Source: Bryobacterales bacterium (lineage in GTDB: Bacteria; Acidobacteriota; Terriglobia; Bryobacterales; Bryobacteraceae). From it: a DNA stretch of 40,465 bases. The translations under genes and the position numbers were made by a program. The notes beneath the pieces were generated by a model. It searched no databases. It saw nothing but the letters and a program-made list of their open reading frames with translations, and was not told the DNA's origin. Positions 9,624-17,723 of this stretch are shown in pieces. Each line of letters opens with the position of its first letter. The stretch's first letter is position 1. The DNA lies in NCBI GenBank assembly GCA_016789745.1, contig JAEUQF010000432.1, positions 1 through 40,465 of the forward strand, in the 5' to 3' direction.

Positions 9624-11204
9624 ATGCCCATGACACGCCTGTTTGCCCTGTTGCCGTTGTTCGCCATGGCAGCGGCTGCCTACGATGAAAAGCCCGTGAC
9701 GCTGCTGAGCGGCATGGGTTTGCATCAACACACCATCACAACCCAAAGCCCCGAAGCGCAGAAGTTCTTTAATCAGGGACTGGTGTTGCTCTACGGCTTC
9801 AACCGATACGAAGCGCAGCGCAGCTTCCGCAAGGCCGCCGAACTGGATCCGGCAGCCATCATGCCGCACGTCGGCCTGGCCTGGACGTACGCGCCCCACA
9901 TCAATATGGACCTGGATGGCGACGTCGATTTGCAGAAGGCGTGTGCGGCCGCGCAACAGGCTGGCCAACGCCAGGGGCCCGCGCGCGAACGTGCCTATGC
10001 CAAGGCCGCCTCAGCCATGTGCACCAGCGCCGAGGCCTACAGCCAGGCCATGCGGGAGCTTTTCCAGCAATACCCCGACGATCACGACGCCGCCTCGCTC
10101 TTTGCCGAGACACTGATGGTGCCCGTCCGCTGGCGCTGGTGGAAGCAGGGTAAGCCTAACGGGGAGATGGCGGAGTGCATCCGGGTGCTCGAAGGCGTGA
10201 TGCGCCGCGATCCCGAACACCCCGGTGCGAATCACTTCTATGTGCATGCCATGGAAATGTCCCCCAACCCCGAATATGCGCTGCCCGCGGCACAGCGGCT
10301 GATGGGCGGCATCGCACCCAACGCCGGGCACCTGGTGCACATGGCGGGACACATCTACATCCGCGTCGGCGACTGGGAAGTTGTGGCTTCGTCCAATGAA
10401 CGCGCGGTCTCCGTCGATGAACACTATTTCCATCACACCGGCGTTCAGGGCGGCTACATGGGCTACTACGCCCACAACATCCACTTCCTGGTGGCCGCGC
10501 GCATGATGCAGGGCCGCTATGACGACGCACTGGCCGCCGCAAAGAAGATGGTGTCCACCTCGCAGCCGCTGCTGAACGACGCCGCGCCGCTGCTGGAGGC
10601 CTGGATGCCCTATCCGTGGTTCGTCATGCTGCGCTTCGAAAAATGGGACGAGCTGCTGGCCCAGCCAGCCATCGATCATCCCAAGCTCCCTATCACCAAG
10701 GCCCTGTATCACTGGGCCCGCGCCATTGCTTACAACGGCAAGGGCGACCGAGACAAGGCCATCGATGAGTCCAAGACCTTCGCGAGGCTGCGCGCCGCCG
10801 TCGCCGCCGATGCCATCTGGATCAACAACAAGGCCTCCGACGTGCTCCAGATCGCAGCCGACACCCTCCAGGCCCGCATGGCCAACACGCCCCGCGAAGC
10901 CATACCCTTCTGGAAGCGCGCCGTCGAAAAACAGGATGGCTTGATCTACGATGAGCCTCCAGCCTGGTATTACCCCATCCGCGAGTCGCTGGGTGCGGCG
11001 TTGCTGGCCAGCGGGGATGCCAAGGCCGCCGAAGCCGTCTTTCGTGAGGAGTTACACAACGCCCCGCGCAATCCCCGCGCGTTGCATGGGCTGATGTCCA
11101 GCCTGGAGAAGCAGGGCCGTGCCGATGACGCGGCGCTGGTGAAAGTGGAGTTCGATCGTGCCGCCCGGAAAGGCCAGATGCCTCTTAACTGGCGGCCTTA
11201 CTAA
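9624..11204 (+). CDS. Secreted TPR-repeat protein of unknown role
   Basis: A 526-residue protein with a signal peptide (LFALLPLFAMAAAAYDEK). TPR-like helices are spread over nearly the whole length: FNQGLVLLYGFNRYEAQRSF near 50-69 and A-x-x-V-F-R-E-E-L pairs at the C-terminus. A central part is rich in His and Met (HFYVHAMEM, HLVHMAGHIYIRVG), which could bind metal, but that is inference. GTGAGAGA about seven bases before the ATG acts as the ribosome site. Only 31 bases separate it from the divergent M20 gene, so the two promoters must share or overlap sequence. Its 3' end overlaps the convergent epimerase gene by 20 bases. No enzymatic motif was seen. Confidence 0.85.
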   Translation: MPMTRLFALLPLFAMAAAAYDEKPVTLLSGMGLHQHTITTQSPEAQKFFNQGLVLLYGFNRYEAQRSFRKAAELDPAAIMPHVGLAWTYAPHINMDLDGDVDLQKACAAAQQAGQRQGPARERAYAKAASAMCTSAEAYSQAMRELFQQYPDDHDAASLFAETLMVPVRWRWWKQGKPNGEMAECIRVLEGVMRRDPEHPGANHFYVHAMEMSPNPEYALPAAQRLMGGIAPNAGHLVHMAGHIYIRVGDWEVVASSNERAVSVDEHYFHHTGVQGGYMGYYAHNIHFLVAARMMQGRYDDALAAAKKMVSTSQPLLNDAAPLLEAWMPYPWFVMLRFEKWDELLAQPAIDHPKLPITKALYHWARAIAYNGKGDRDKAIDESKTFARLRAAVAADAIWINNKASDVLQIAADTLQARMANTPREAIPFWKRAVEKQDGLIYDEPPAWYYPIRESLGAALLASGDAKAAEAVFREELHNAPRNPRALHGLMSSLEKQGRADDAALVKVEFDRAARKGQMPLNWRPY

Positions 11205-12771
11205 GCGGCTTCTCCGTGAGCGGCAGCAGCAGGCGATACGTCAGGATGCCAACCCCGGCCCACAGCACGCTGGACCACAGCGGCACGGCCGCGGCTTCAC
11301 TGGGGTATCGCCACTGCCCGGACCCGACTCCCACATGCTCCCACACAACGCCGATGGCGATCATCAGGGCCAGATACGTCCCGTCGGCCTTTGTATGGAA
11401 CCTTGCGAGAAGAATGGCTAGCACGAAGCCGGCCGCTGCCAGCAAACTGCCCGGATCACGGATCACCGCGAAGGGCACGGCGAACAGCACCGTCAGCGGC
11501 ACGGCCAGCCAATCGAATCGCGGAGGAGGTTGCGGCGCCAGTCGCGTCAGCGTCAATAGCAGAAACGGCCATAGCACCGGCTCATAGTAGGGCAATCCCA
11601 GGAAGTCCGGATGCAGGAAGCCGAACGCGCCCTGCCGTGTGGACAGCAGATCCATGGGAAAGAAGACACCGAAGGTGATTGCGGCGCGCAGCCATTCGCC
11701 GCGTGTCAGCGGCAGATAGAACAGCGCCGTCACCAATAACACCGCCAGCAACTTCCCCGCCGACGCGACCGGTGCGGCGAGGATGCCGATCACCAGCGCC
11801 AGCGGCAGCAGCCACATCCAGCGCAGCCCGCGCAGGCGAGCCTCGGCAAACGTGCGAAACGTCGCCGCACAGTCATAGCGATACTGGAAGCCGGCGTCGC
11901 GTACGAACTTGTGATTGTCCAGGATCGGCGGATGTTCCAGGTATGCGGTGACGCATCCCGGGTTCTCCGATACCCTCGTATACCCGCGCCGCCACGCCGC
12001 ATCGGCAATCGTCTCCAGCCACGCGTACGGCAACCGCAGCACCGGCACGCCGATCTGTCGCAGGATCTCCCGCGTCCGCATCGGGTGGTCCGCGCCGATA
12101 TGATAGGTCCCGCGCACGGGGCGGTACATCGCCGTCAGAAAGGCCCGCGCGCAGTCCTCCTCATGCACGAACTGCCATGGCGGATTCGCACCCACGGGCA
12201 AGGTAATCACCGGCTTCTCCATGGTCCGCGAGATGAAGTTGTTCACGTTCGGACCAAAGATGGTGACGACGCGCAGGATGACGATCCGGCACTCCGGATG
12301 CTGCGTCGCATGTGCGTTCAAGCCGTCTTCCAACAGCACCTTGAGGTTTGCGTACGGCAGATCGGGCTCCGGCCGCCGCGGCGCGTCCTCCGCGATCGCT
12401 GTGCCCGCGTTTTCCGCACGCGCGCCGAACACCACGCTGCTGCTGGCCACCACCAGCACATCCAACGAAGCATCCAGAATCGACCGCAATCCCTTCTGCA
12501 TCTGCGCTGACTGCTCGGCGTAAGGCACCGACGCGGGCGCGGTCAACGGAAATGCCATGTGGAACAGGTGCCGGATGCCGTGCTCGCGCAGCAGCGCGGC
12601 AAGGCCCGGCTCTCCCAACTCATGACGGACAAAGGTGAGCTTCGGTGTAATTCGCCAAGGCTTTCGGACATCTAGCCCCAGCACGGCTTCAATACGGGGA
12701 TCGTCCTCCAGCGCATCCAGCAGCGCTTGGCCCAGATACCCGCTGATACCCGTGACAGCGACGCGCATCAT
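11185..12771 (-). CDS. NAD-dependent epimerase/dehydratase fused to a C-terminal membrane domain
   Basis: A 528-residue protein in two parts. Residues 1 to about 300 are an extended short-chain dehydrogenase/epimerase: the nucleotide-binding glycines are in VTGISGYLG near residues 6-14, and the catalytic pair is Y140-x-x-x-K144 (YANLK). Residues about 318-528 hold some six or seven hydrophobic segments ending in WEHVGVGSGQWRYPSEAAAV, a pattern that recalls integral membrane enzymes or carotenoid-cyclase-like domains, though I cannot name the family. The start is the ATG at 12771, which overlaps the TGA of the flavoprotein gene as ATGATG. That gives strong coupling, so a longer frame beginning at 12879 is rejected. 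The enzyme probably modifies a sugar- or isoprenoid-linked group at the membrane; this is inference. Confidence 0.85.
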   Translation of the reverse strand: MMRVAVTGISGYLGQALLDALEDDPRIEAVLGLDVRKPWRITPKLTFVRHELGEPGLAALLREHGIRHLFHMAFPLTAPASVPYAEQSAQMQKGLRSILDASLDVLVVASSSVVFGARAENAGTAIAEDAPRRPEPDLPYANLKVLLEDGLNAHATQHPECRIVILRVVTIFGPNVNNFISRTMEKPVITLPVGANPPWQFVHEEDCARAFLTAMYRPVRGTYHIGADHPMRTREILRQIGVPVLRLPYAWLETIADAAWRRGYTRVSENPGCVTAYLEHPPILDNHKFVRDAGFQYRYDCAATFRTFAEARLRGLRWMWLLPLALVIGILAAPVASAGKLLAVLLVTALFYLPLTRGEWLRAAITFGVFFPMDLLSTRQGAFGFLHPDFLGLPYYEPVLWPFLLLTLTRLAPQPPPRFDWLAVPLTVLFAVPFAVIRDPGSLLAAAGFVLAILLARFHTKADGTYLALMIAIGVVWEHVGVGSGQWRYPSEAAAVPLWSSVLWAGVGILTYRLLLPLTEKPLSKAAS

Positions 12772-14354
12772 CGTGTGTCCGGGCAATACCGGCCCGGGGC
12801 CAGTATGCCATTTGGATCGAGCGCCCTCTTCACCGACGCCACCACTTCCCAATACTCCGGCGATTGCGACGTGAGCCAACTCATCGATGTCGGATTCGTG
12901 CGATACGGAAAGAAGCCCTTCGTCTTCCCTTCCTCCAGCAGCGTGTGATAGGCATCCACCGCCCGGCGACAGGCATCCGCGTCGCCACGGTTGAAATTGA
13001 TGGGGGTCGGCGCCAGGTAACTGCCCTCCCCATTCGATACAAACGACACGAACGGCTCAAAGCCGAAGTCCGGCAGCCGCCGCTCAATCCAATCCGCATA
13101 CGCAGCCATTGTGTCGGCCTTGCCCAACACAACCGCCGTGTACCAGTAGATGCCCACGCCATCCACGGCGGGATTCGGCACACGATCCTTTGGCCACAAC
13201 TGCGGCGTTTGCCAATAGGGCAACCGCAGCGCCACCTCATCCGGCCGCCCTTGAAACACCTCATGGGCGTGCTGCATGCGGTCCAACTTCGTGGCCCAGC
13301 GCTGGGCCGCGGCAATGGGCAGACTCCCGAGCAGCCGGTGCGCCAGACGGGTGGAACCCGCCTGCGCGAACACCATGCGCGTGCACAATGGGCCCAACAC
13401 GCCGCGGATATGACGCCGCGCTTCCTTCACTATCCCCGGCAAGCCCCGCAAAGACCCGACGCCCATCCACGGCGATAGCCGGTGCATCCGCGCGTAGGCC
13501 GCGACTTCGTCCCTGCTGAGCGTGCCGTTCAGTCCGCTGCGTCGCGATGGGTATTCCGTGCTTAATGACAACGCACGCCGGTCATTCATCACCACGATCG
13601 CGGGCACCATCGCACCCAGGTCCGCAAAGATCCCCTGCAGCCTGCGGGCCAGTTCCGGCAGCAGTTCCGCACTCTTCACAAAGAAGAAGAAGGTATCGGC
13701 GCCGGCCAAACGAGGGGCTAACCGCACCGTCGCCTGCGTCACCACGCCAAAGTTACTCTGCGAGAACAGCCCGCCCAGATAAGGCCCCACGCCCCAACGC
13801 AGCCCGCTCTCAAGCGACGGCAGACCAAACTGCGCAAACGGCGTCTTCCAGATCCGCCCGTCCGGCAGCACGGCTTCCAATCCTTGAATCGACAGGCAAT
13901 GGTCCACCACGACGTTCGTTCCATACCCGCGCTCCAGGGCGTTGCCGATGATGCTGCAATCGGGACCGCCTCCATTGGTCGGCACCATCCACGGCAGCGC
14001 CTCGCGATCCAGCCATTCGGCCAATATCTTCTGAGTAACTCCTGGCTGCAGGGTAACGGTCCCTAACTCACGATCCGCCGCCAGTATTCTGCTCATCCGT
14101 GAAAGGTCTAAAATGACACAGTCGTCCACGACGGGCGATGTGCATCCATAACCCCAGTTCTTACCGGAACTGACGGGATATACCGAAACGCGGTCCTGCT
14201 GCGCGCTCCGCAGAATGCGCGCAACCTCTTCGGTGGACTCGGGAAACAGAGCGGCACGGATACGGCGGGGACCCACATGGGTAGCAGCCGCATAGCGGGC
14301 CTGAGCCTCCTGTTCACCGAGGCTTTGGTGAGCGGGCAGTACAGATAGCCACAC
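12768..14354 (-). CDS. FAD-binding oxidase, vanillyl-alcohol oxidase / p-cresol methylhydroxylase type
   Basis: A 528-residue flavoprotein of the VAO/PCMH superfamily. The FAD-binding N-terminus shows FPESTEEVARILRSAQQ near 37-53, SSGKNWGYG near 62-70 and GGPDCSIIGNALERGYG near 128-144. A substrate-cap domain with PYW and YW motifs follows. The C-terminus ends in LDPNGILAPGRY, characteristic of 4-cresol dehydrogenase and vanillyl-alcohol oxidase relatives. Known members oxidise para-substituted phenols or related alcohols. No signal peptide is seen. The start is a GTG; a TACAAT -10 box lies only six bases upstream, so the message may be leaderless. The stop overlaps the start of the epimerase-membrane fusion, so the two probably act on one pathway. 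The actual substrate is unknown. Confidence 0.87.
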   Translation of the reverse strand: MWLSVLPAHQSLGEQEAQARYAAATHVGPRRIRAALFPESTEEVARILRSAQQDRVSVYPVSSGKNWGYGCTSPVVDDCVILDLSRMSRILAADRELGTVTLQPGVTQKILAEWLDREALPWMVPTNGGGPDCSIIGNALERGYGTNVVVDHCLSIQGLEAVLPDGRIWKTPFAQFGLPSLESGLRWGVGPYLGGLFSQSNFGVVTQATVRLAPRLAGADTFFFFVKSAELLPELARRLQGIFADLGAMVPAIVVMNDRRALSLSTEYPSRRSGLNGTLSRDEVAAYARMHRLSPWMGVGSLRGLPGIVKEARRHIRGVLGPLCTRMVFAQAGSTRLAHRLLGSLPIAAAQRWATKLDRMQHAHEVFQGRPDEVALRLPYWQTPQLWPKDRVPNPAVDGVGIYWYTAVVLGKADTMAAYADWIERRLPDFGFEPFVSFVSNGEGSYLAPTPINFNRGDADACRRAVDAYHTLLEEGKTKGFFPYRTNPTSMSWLTSQSPEYWEVVASVKRALDPNGILAPGRYCPDTR

Positions 14355-14543
14355 GCCCCGATTGTAACTGGCACCTGTAGGCTTTTGAACAACTATTACT
14401 TAGTCCGTGCAAAAAATTCGAGACTAGTAAGTTCCACCCGCAGCATATGAAATGTATACCAATATGAATACGCTACCAGGTGGCGAAGACGCCGCCCGTT
14501 CCAAGATCACCCTTCCCCCAACCCTGCGTGTTAGCCTGAGTAG
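14355..14543. other. Divergent intergenic region between flavoprotein and FKBP genes
   Basis: This is the longest gene-free stretch of the window (189 bases). It is noticeably more AT-rich than its surroundings near 14380-14470, as expected for two back-to-back promoters. On the minus strand a TTCAAA / 17 bases / TACAAT promoter can be read. On the plus strand several AT-rich hexamers occur around 14443-14466, but I could not pick a convincing pair for the FKBP gene. Confidence 0.5.
14361..14389 (-). promoter_or_regulatory. Putative sigma70-type promoter of the flavoprotein-epimerase operon
   Basis: On the minus strand TTCAAA (14389-14384) and TACAAT (14366-14361) are separated by 17 bases. 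They match the consensus at four of six and five of six positions. The predicted transcription start falls at about 14354, the first base of the GTG start codon, so the transcript would have little or no leader. This is a reading of consensus only. Confidence 0.4.
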
Positions 14544-15395
14544 GTGCGTTTTTCCCTTGTTTTCCTTCCTTTCCTGCTGGCGGCACAGACTCCCGCCCCG
14601 AAGGCCGCACCCGCCAAGGCCCCTACAAAGGCTCCCGCGGCGGCGACTGCGAAACCCGCCGCCGGCACTGCCAAGCCCGCCACCGCTGGTGCAAAGCCAG
14701 CCACCAAAGCCGCGCCCAAGCCCGCCGGCGCGAAGCCCGCTGCCGCAGCCGCAGCCAAACCGAAGCCCACAGCCGCCGCAAAATCCGTGGTACCCATGAC
14801 TGACGACGAAAAAATCATCTACTCCCTGGGCCTCTCCATCGCCCGTTCCCTGCAGTCTTTCGACCTGTCGGAAGCCGAGATGGCCTTCGTGAAACAGGCC
14901 ATCGACGACGCCAAGGCCGGCAAGCCCGCCGTAGTGCTGGAAGAATGGGGTCCGAAGATCCAGAACTTTGCCCGCGCCCGCGGCGAAAAGCAGGCGCTGA
15001 AGGAAAAGGAGGTCTCCAAGGAATACCTGGCCAAGGCCGCAGCCGAACCCGGCGCCGTGAAATCGGAAACCGGCATGATCTACAAAGAGATCACCGCCGG
15101 CACCGGCGCTTCCCCCGCCGCCACCGATACGGTCAAGGTTCACTACCGCGGCACGCTGGTCAATGGCACCGAGTTTGATAGCTCCTACAGCCGCAATGAG
15201 CCCGCCAGCTTCCCCCTGAACGGCGTCATCAAATGCTGGACCGAGGGCGTGCAGAAGATGAAGGTGGGCGGCAAGGCCAAGCTGGTGTGCCCGTCAGACC
15301 TCGCTTACGGCGACCAGGGCCGCCCGTCCATCCCCGGCGGCGCCACGCTCGTCTTCGAAGTCGAACTGCTTGACGTCACCAAGGGCGGCCAGTAA
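14544..15395 (+). CDS. Secreted FKBP-type peptidyl-prolyl cis-trans isomerase
   Basis: A 283-residue protein starting at GTG. A short signal (FSLVFLPFLLAAQ) is followed by a low-complexity stretch of about 65 residues made almost only of Ala, Lys, Pro, Thr and Gly. Residues about 85-165 form a helical FkpA/Mip-like N-terminal domain. Residues about 178-281 are a full FKBP domain with VHYRGTLVNGTEFDSSY, the hydrophobic GVIKCWTEGVQKMKVGG strand-turn and IPGGATLVFEVELLDV. FKBP proteins of this layout are periplasmic folding helpers that speed proline isomerisation. The basic Ala/Lys/Pro linker could tether the enzyme to an acidic surface or simply act as a spacer. It is not obviously in an operon with tdh, because a strong inverted repeat lies between. 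Confidence 0.92.
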   Translation: MRFSLVFLPFLLAAQTPAPKAAPAKAPTKAPAAATAKPAAGTAKPATAGAKPATKAAPKPAGAKPAAAAAAKPKPTAAAKSVVPMTDDEKIIYSLGLSIARSLQSFDLSEAEMAFVKQAIDDAKAGKPAVVLEEWGPKIQNFARARGEKQALKEKEVSKEYLAKAAAEPGAVKSETGMIYKEITAGTGASPAATDTVKVHYRGTLVNGTEFDSSYSRNEPASFPLNGVIKCWTEGVQKMKVGGKAKLVCPSDLAYGDQGRPSIPGGATLVFEVELLDVTKGGQ

Positions 15396-15412
15396 CACCG
15401 GCAGACCTCCAC

Positions 15413-15449
15413 AGCTTTCATCGCTATCATTGAGCTAGCGATGAAAGCT
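15413..15449. promoter_or_regulatory. Perfect 14-base inverted repeat covering the tdh start codon
   Basis: The left arm (15413-15426, AGCTTTCATCGCTA) is the exact reverse complement of the right arm (15436-15449), with a nine-base loop between. The tdh ATG (15441-15443) lies inside the right arm. The only ribosome-site-like bases (TTGAG) lie in the loop. In RNA this would hide the start codon in a 14-bp stem. In DNA it could be an operator, because TATCAT at 15425-15430 resembles a -10 box. No T-run follows, so a terminator is less likely. Confidence 0.7.
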
Positions 15450-16466
15450 CTCGTCAAATCCAAGGCCGAGCCCGGACTCTGGCTGGAAGATATCCCCACC
15501 CCTGAATACGGAATCAACGACGTCTTCATCCGTGTGCTGAAGACGGGCATCTGCGGCACCGATCTCCACATTTACAATTGGGACGATTGGGCGAAGAAGA
15601 CTATTCCCGTTCCCATGGCGATTGGCCATGAGTTCGTCGGACGCGTGGAGGCCGTTGGCTCCAATGTCACCGGCTTCAAGCCCGGCGAAATCGTCTCCGG
15701 GGAAGGCCACGTCGTCTGCGGCCGCTGCCGCAACTGCATGGCTGGCCGCCGTCATCTTTGTAAAAACACCAGGGGGCTCGGCGTCAACCGCCCCGGAGCC
15801 TTTGCCGAATACGTGGTCCTGCCAATGTCCAACATCTGGCGCCATCACGACGGCATCAATCTCGACGTCGCGTCCATCTTCGACCCCTTCGGCAACGCCG
15901 TCCACACCGCGCTCTCCTTCCCCGTACTGGCCGAAGACGTCCTGATCACAGGCGCCGGACCCATCGGCATCATGGCCGCCGCGGTCGTCAAACATGCCGG
16001 AGCCCGCCACGTGGTCATCACCGACCTCAATGAAGAGCGCCTGGAACTGGCCCGCAAAGTCGGTGTCTCGCTCGCCATCAACCCCAAGACAACGCCCCTT
16101 AAGGATGTTCAGAAAGAGCTGAACATGCACGAAGGCTTCGACATCGGCCTGGAGATGTCCGGCAGCCCCGCCGCCTTCCGCGACATGATCGCCAATATGA
16201 CCCACGGCGGCCGCATCGCCATGCTAGGCATTCCTTCCGAGCCCATTGCCATCGACTGGAATACCGTCATCTTCAACGGGCTCCATATCAAAGGCATCTA
16301 CGGCCGCGAGATGTACGAAACCTGGTACCAGATGAGTGTGATGCTGGAATCCGGCCTCGACATTGAGCCCGTCATCACGCACCGCTACCACTACACCGAC
16401 TTCGAGAAAGGCTTCGCCGCCATGAAAACCGGTGGCAGCGGCAAAGTCGTCCTTTCCTGGGAGTAA
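15441..16466 (+). CDS. tdh: L-threonine 3-dehydrogenase
   Basis: A 341-residue zinc-dependent medium-chain dehydrogenase, the usual length for the family. Catalytic zinc ligands appear as C38 in TGICGTDLH and H63-E64 in IGHEFVG. The structural zinc site is C93, C96, C99 and C107. The NAD site is GAGPIGIMAA near 170. The C-terminal half carries family features such as GIYGREMYETWYQM. The enzyme oxidises threonine to 2-amino-3-oxobutanoate with NAD+. The next gene, three bases downstream, is the partner ligase kbl, the classical tdh-kbl order reversed from E. coli (kbl-tdh). Its start codon sits inside a strong inverted repeat, which suggests control of initiation or transcription. Confidence 0.97.
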   Translation: MKALVKSKAEPGLWLEDIPTPEYGINDVFIRVLKTGICGTDLHIYNWDDWAKKTIPVPMAIGHEFVGRVEAVGSNVTGFKPGEIVSGEGHVVCGRCRNCMAGRRHLCKNTRGLGVNRPGAFAEYVVLPMSNIWRHHDGINLDVASIFDPFGNAVHTALSFPVLAEDVLITGAGPIGIMAAAVVKHAGARHVVITDLNEERLELARKVGVSLAINPKTTPLKDVQKELNMHEGFDIGLEMSGSPAAFRDMIANMTHGGRIAMLGIPSEPIAIDWNTVIFNGLHIKGIYGREMYETWYQMSVMLESGLDIEPVITHRYHYTDFEKGFAAMKTGGSGKVVLSWE

Positions 16467-16469
16467 GCC

Positions 16470-17654
16470 ATGTACGGCGATTTTCAGAAGCACCTCAGCG
16501 ACACGCTCGACTCTATTCGCGCCCAGGGGCTGTTCAAAGGCGAGCGCCAGATCGACACGCCGCAGGACCGCCAGATCGCGTTAGGCGACGGCAAGCGCGT
16601 GCTGAACATGTGCGCCAACAACTACCTCGGCCTGGCGGATCACCCCACCCTCATCGAAGCCGCCCGCAAGGCGCTCGACCGCTGGGGCTACGGCATGGCC
16701 AGCGTCCGCTTCATCTGCGGTACCCAGACCCTGCACAAGCAACTGGAGGCCAAACTCAGCGAATTCCTCGGCACCGAGGACACCATTCTCTACTCCTCCT
16801 GCTTCGATGCCAACGGTGGCGTCTTTGAAACCCTGCTCGCCGCCGAAGATGCCGTCATCTCCGACGAACTCAACCACGCCTCCATCATCGACGGCATCCG
16901 GCTGTCGAAGGCGCAGCGCTTCCGCTATCGCAACAGCGACATGGATGACCTGGAAGCGAAACTGCGCGAAGCCCAAAGCGCCCGCTTCCGCATGGTGGTC
17001 ACCGACGGCGTCTTCTCCATGGACGGCTACATCGCCAAGCTTGCCGATGTTTGTGCGCTCGCGGAAAAGTACAACGCGTTGGTGATGGTCGACGATTCGC
17101 ATGCGGTCGGCTTTATGGGCGCGCGCGGCCGCGGCACGCACGAACACCACGGCGTGATGGATCGTGTCGATGTATTAACCGGCACGCTTGGCAAGGCCCT
17201 GGGAGGGGCCAGCGGCGGCTACGTCTCCGGGCGGAAGGAAGTGATTGCTCTGCTCCGCCAGCGCTCCCGCCCCTACCTATTCTCGAACACCCTCGCCCCG
17301 CCCATCGCCGCCGCCTCCCTGGCCGCCCTCGACCTGCTCGAAAGCTCCACCGAACTGCGTGACCGCCTGGAGCGGAATACCCGTCACTTCCGAGAGAAGA
17401 TCCAGCAGGTGGGCTTTACGGTACTGCCCGGCGAGCACCCCATTGTGCCCGTTATGCTGGGCGACGCCGCGCTGGCCGCTCGCGTGGCCGATGCCTTGCT
17501 CCACCGCGGGGTGTATGTAATCGGGTTCTCCTATCCTGTTGTTCCACAAGGCAAAGCGCGCATTCGCACACAGGTGTCTGCCGCCCATACTACCGAAGAT
17601 CTCGACTTTGCTGTTGAACAGTTCGCGGCTGTCAAACGCGAACTCGGCATTTAA
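16470..17654 (+). CDS. kbl: Glycine C-acetyltransferase (2-amino-3-ketobutyrate CoA ligase)
   Basis: A 394-residue PLP enzyme of the alpha-oxoamine synthase family, close to the E. coli Kbl length. Recognisable segments are MCANNYLGLADHPT near 47-60, SVRFICGTQTLHKQLE near 78-93, the Asp-His pair in VDDSHAVGFMGARGRGT near 207-223, and the PLP lysine K242 in LTGTLGKALGG. It splits 2-amino-3-oxobutanoate with CoA into glycine and acetyl-CoA. It directly follows tdh with a three-base gap, so the two form one operon for threonine catabolism and glycine supply. The related BioF reaction is less likely because of the pairing with tdh. Confidence 0.97.
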   Translation: MYGDFQKHLSDTLDSIRAQGLFKGERQIDTPQDRQIALGDGKRVLNMCANNYLGLADHPTLIEAARKALDRWGYGMASVRFICGTQTLHKQLEAKLSEFLGTEDTILYSSCFDANGGVFETLLAAEDAVISDELNHASIIDGIRLSKAQRFRYRNSDMDDLEAKLREAQSARFRMVVTDGVFSMDGYIAKLADVCALAEKYNALVMVDDSHAVGFMGARGRGTHEHHGVMDRVDVLTGTLGKALGGASGGYVSGRKEVIALLRQRSRPYLFSNTLAPPIAAASLAALDLLESSTELRDRLERNTRHFREKIQQVGFTVLPGEHPIVPVMLGDAALAARVADALLHRGVYVIGFSYPVVPQGKARIRTQVSAAHTTEDLDFAVEQFAAVKRELGI

Positions 17655-17723
17655 AGTCGCGCTACTCAGGATTTTCCTTAGGTAACGCACCCCCGTTCTG
17701 AATCCTCTACAGGTTGTGGAGAG

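Noticed and set aside
14588..14795. GC-rich Ala/Lys/Pro codon run as a possible microsatellite or CRISPR-like repeat
   Set aside because: It is in frame within the FKBP gene, irregular in unit length and has no spacers.
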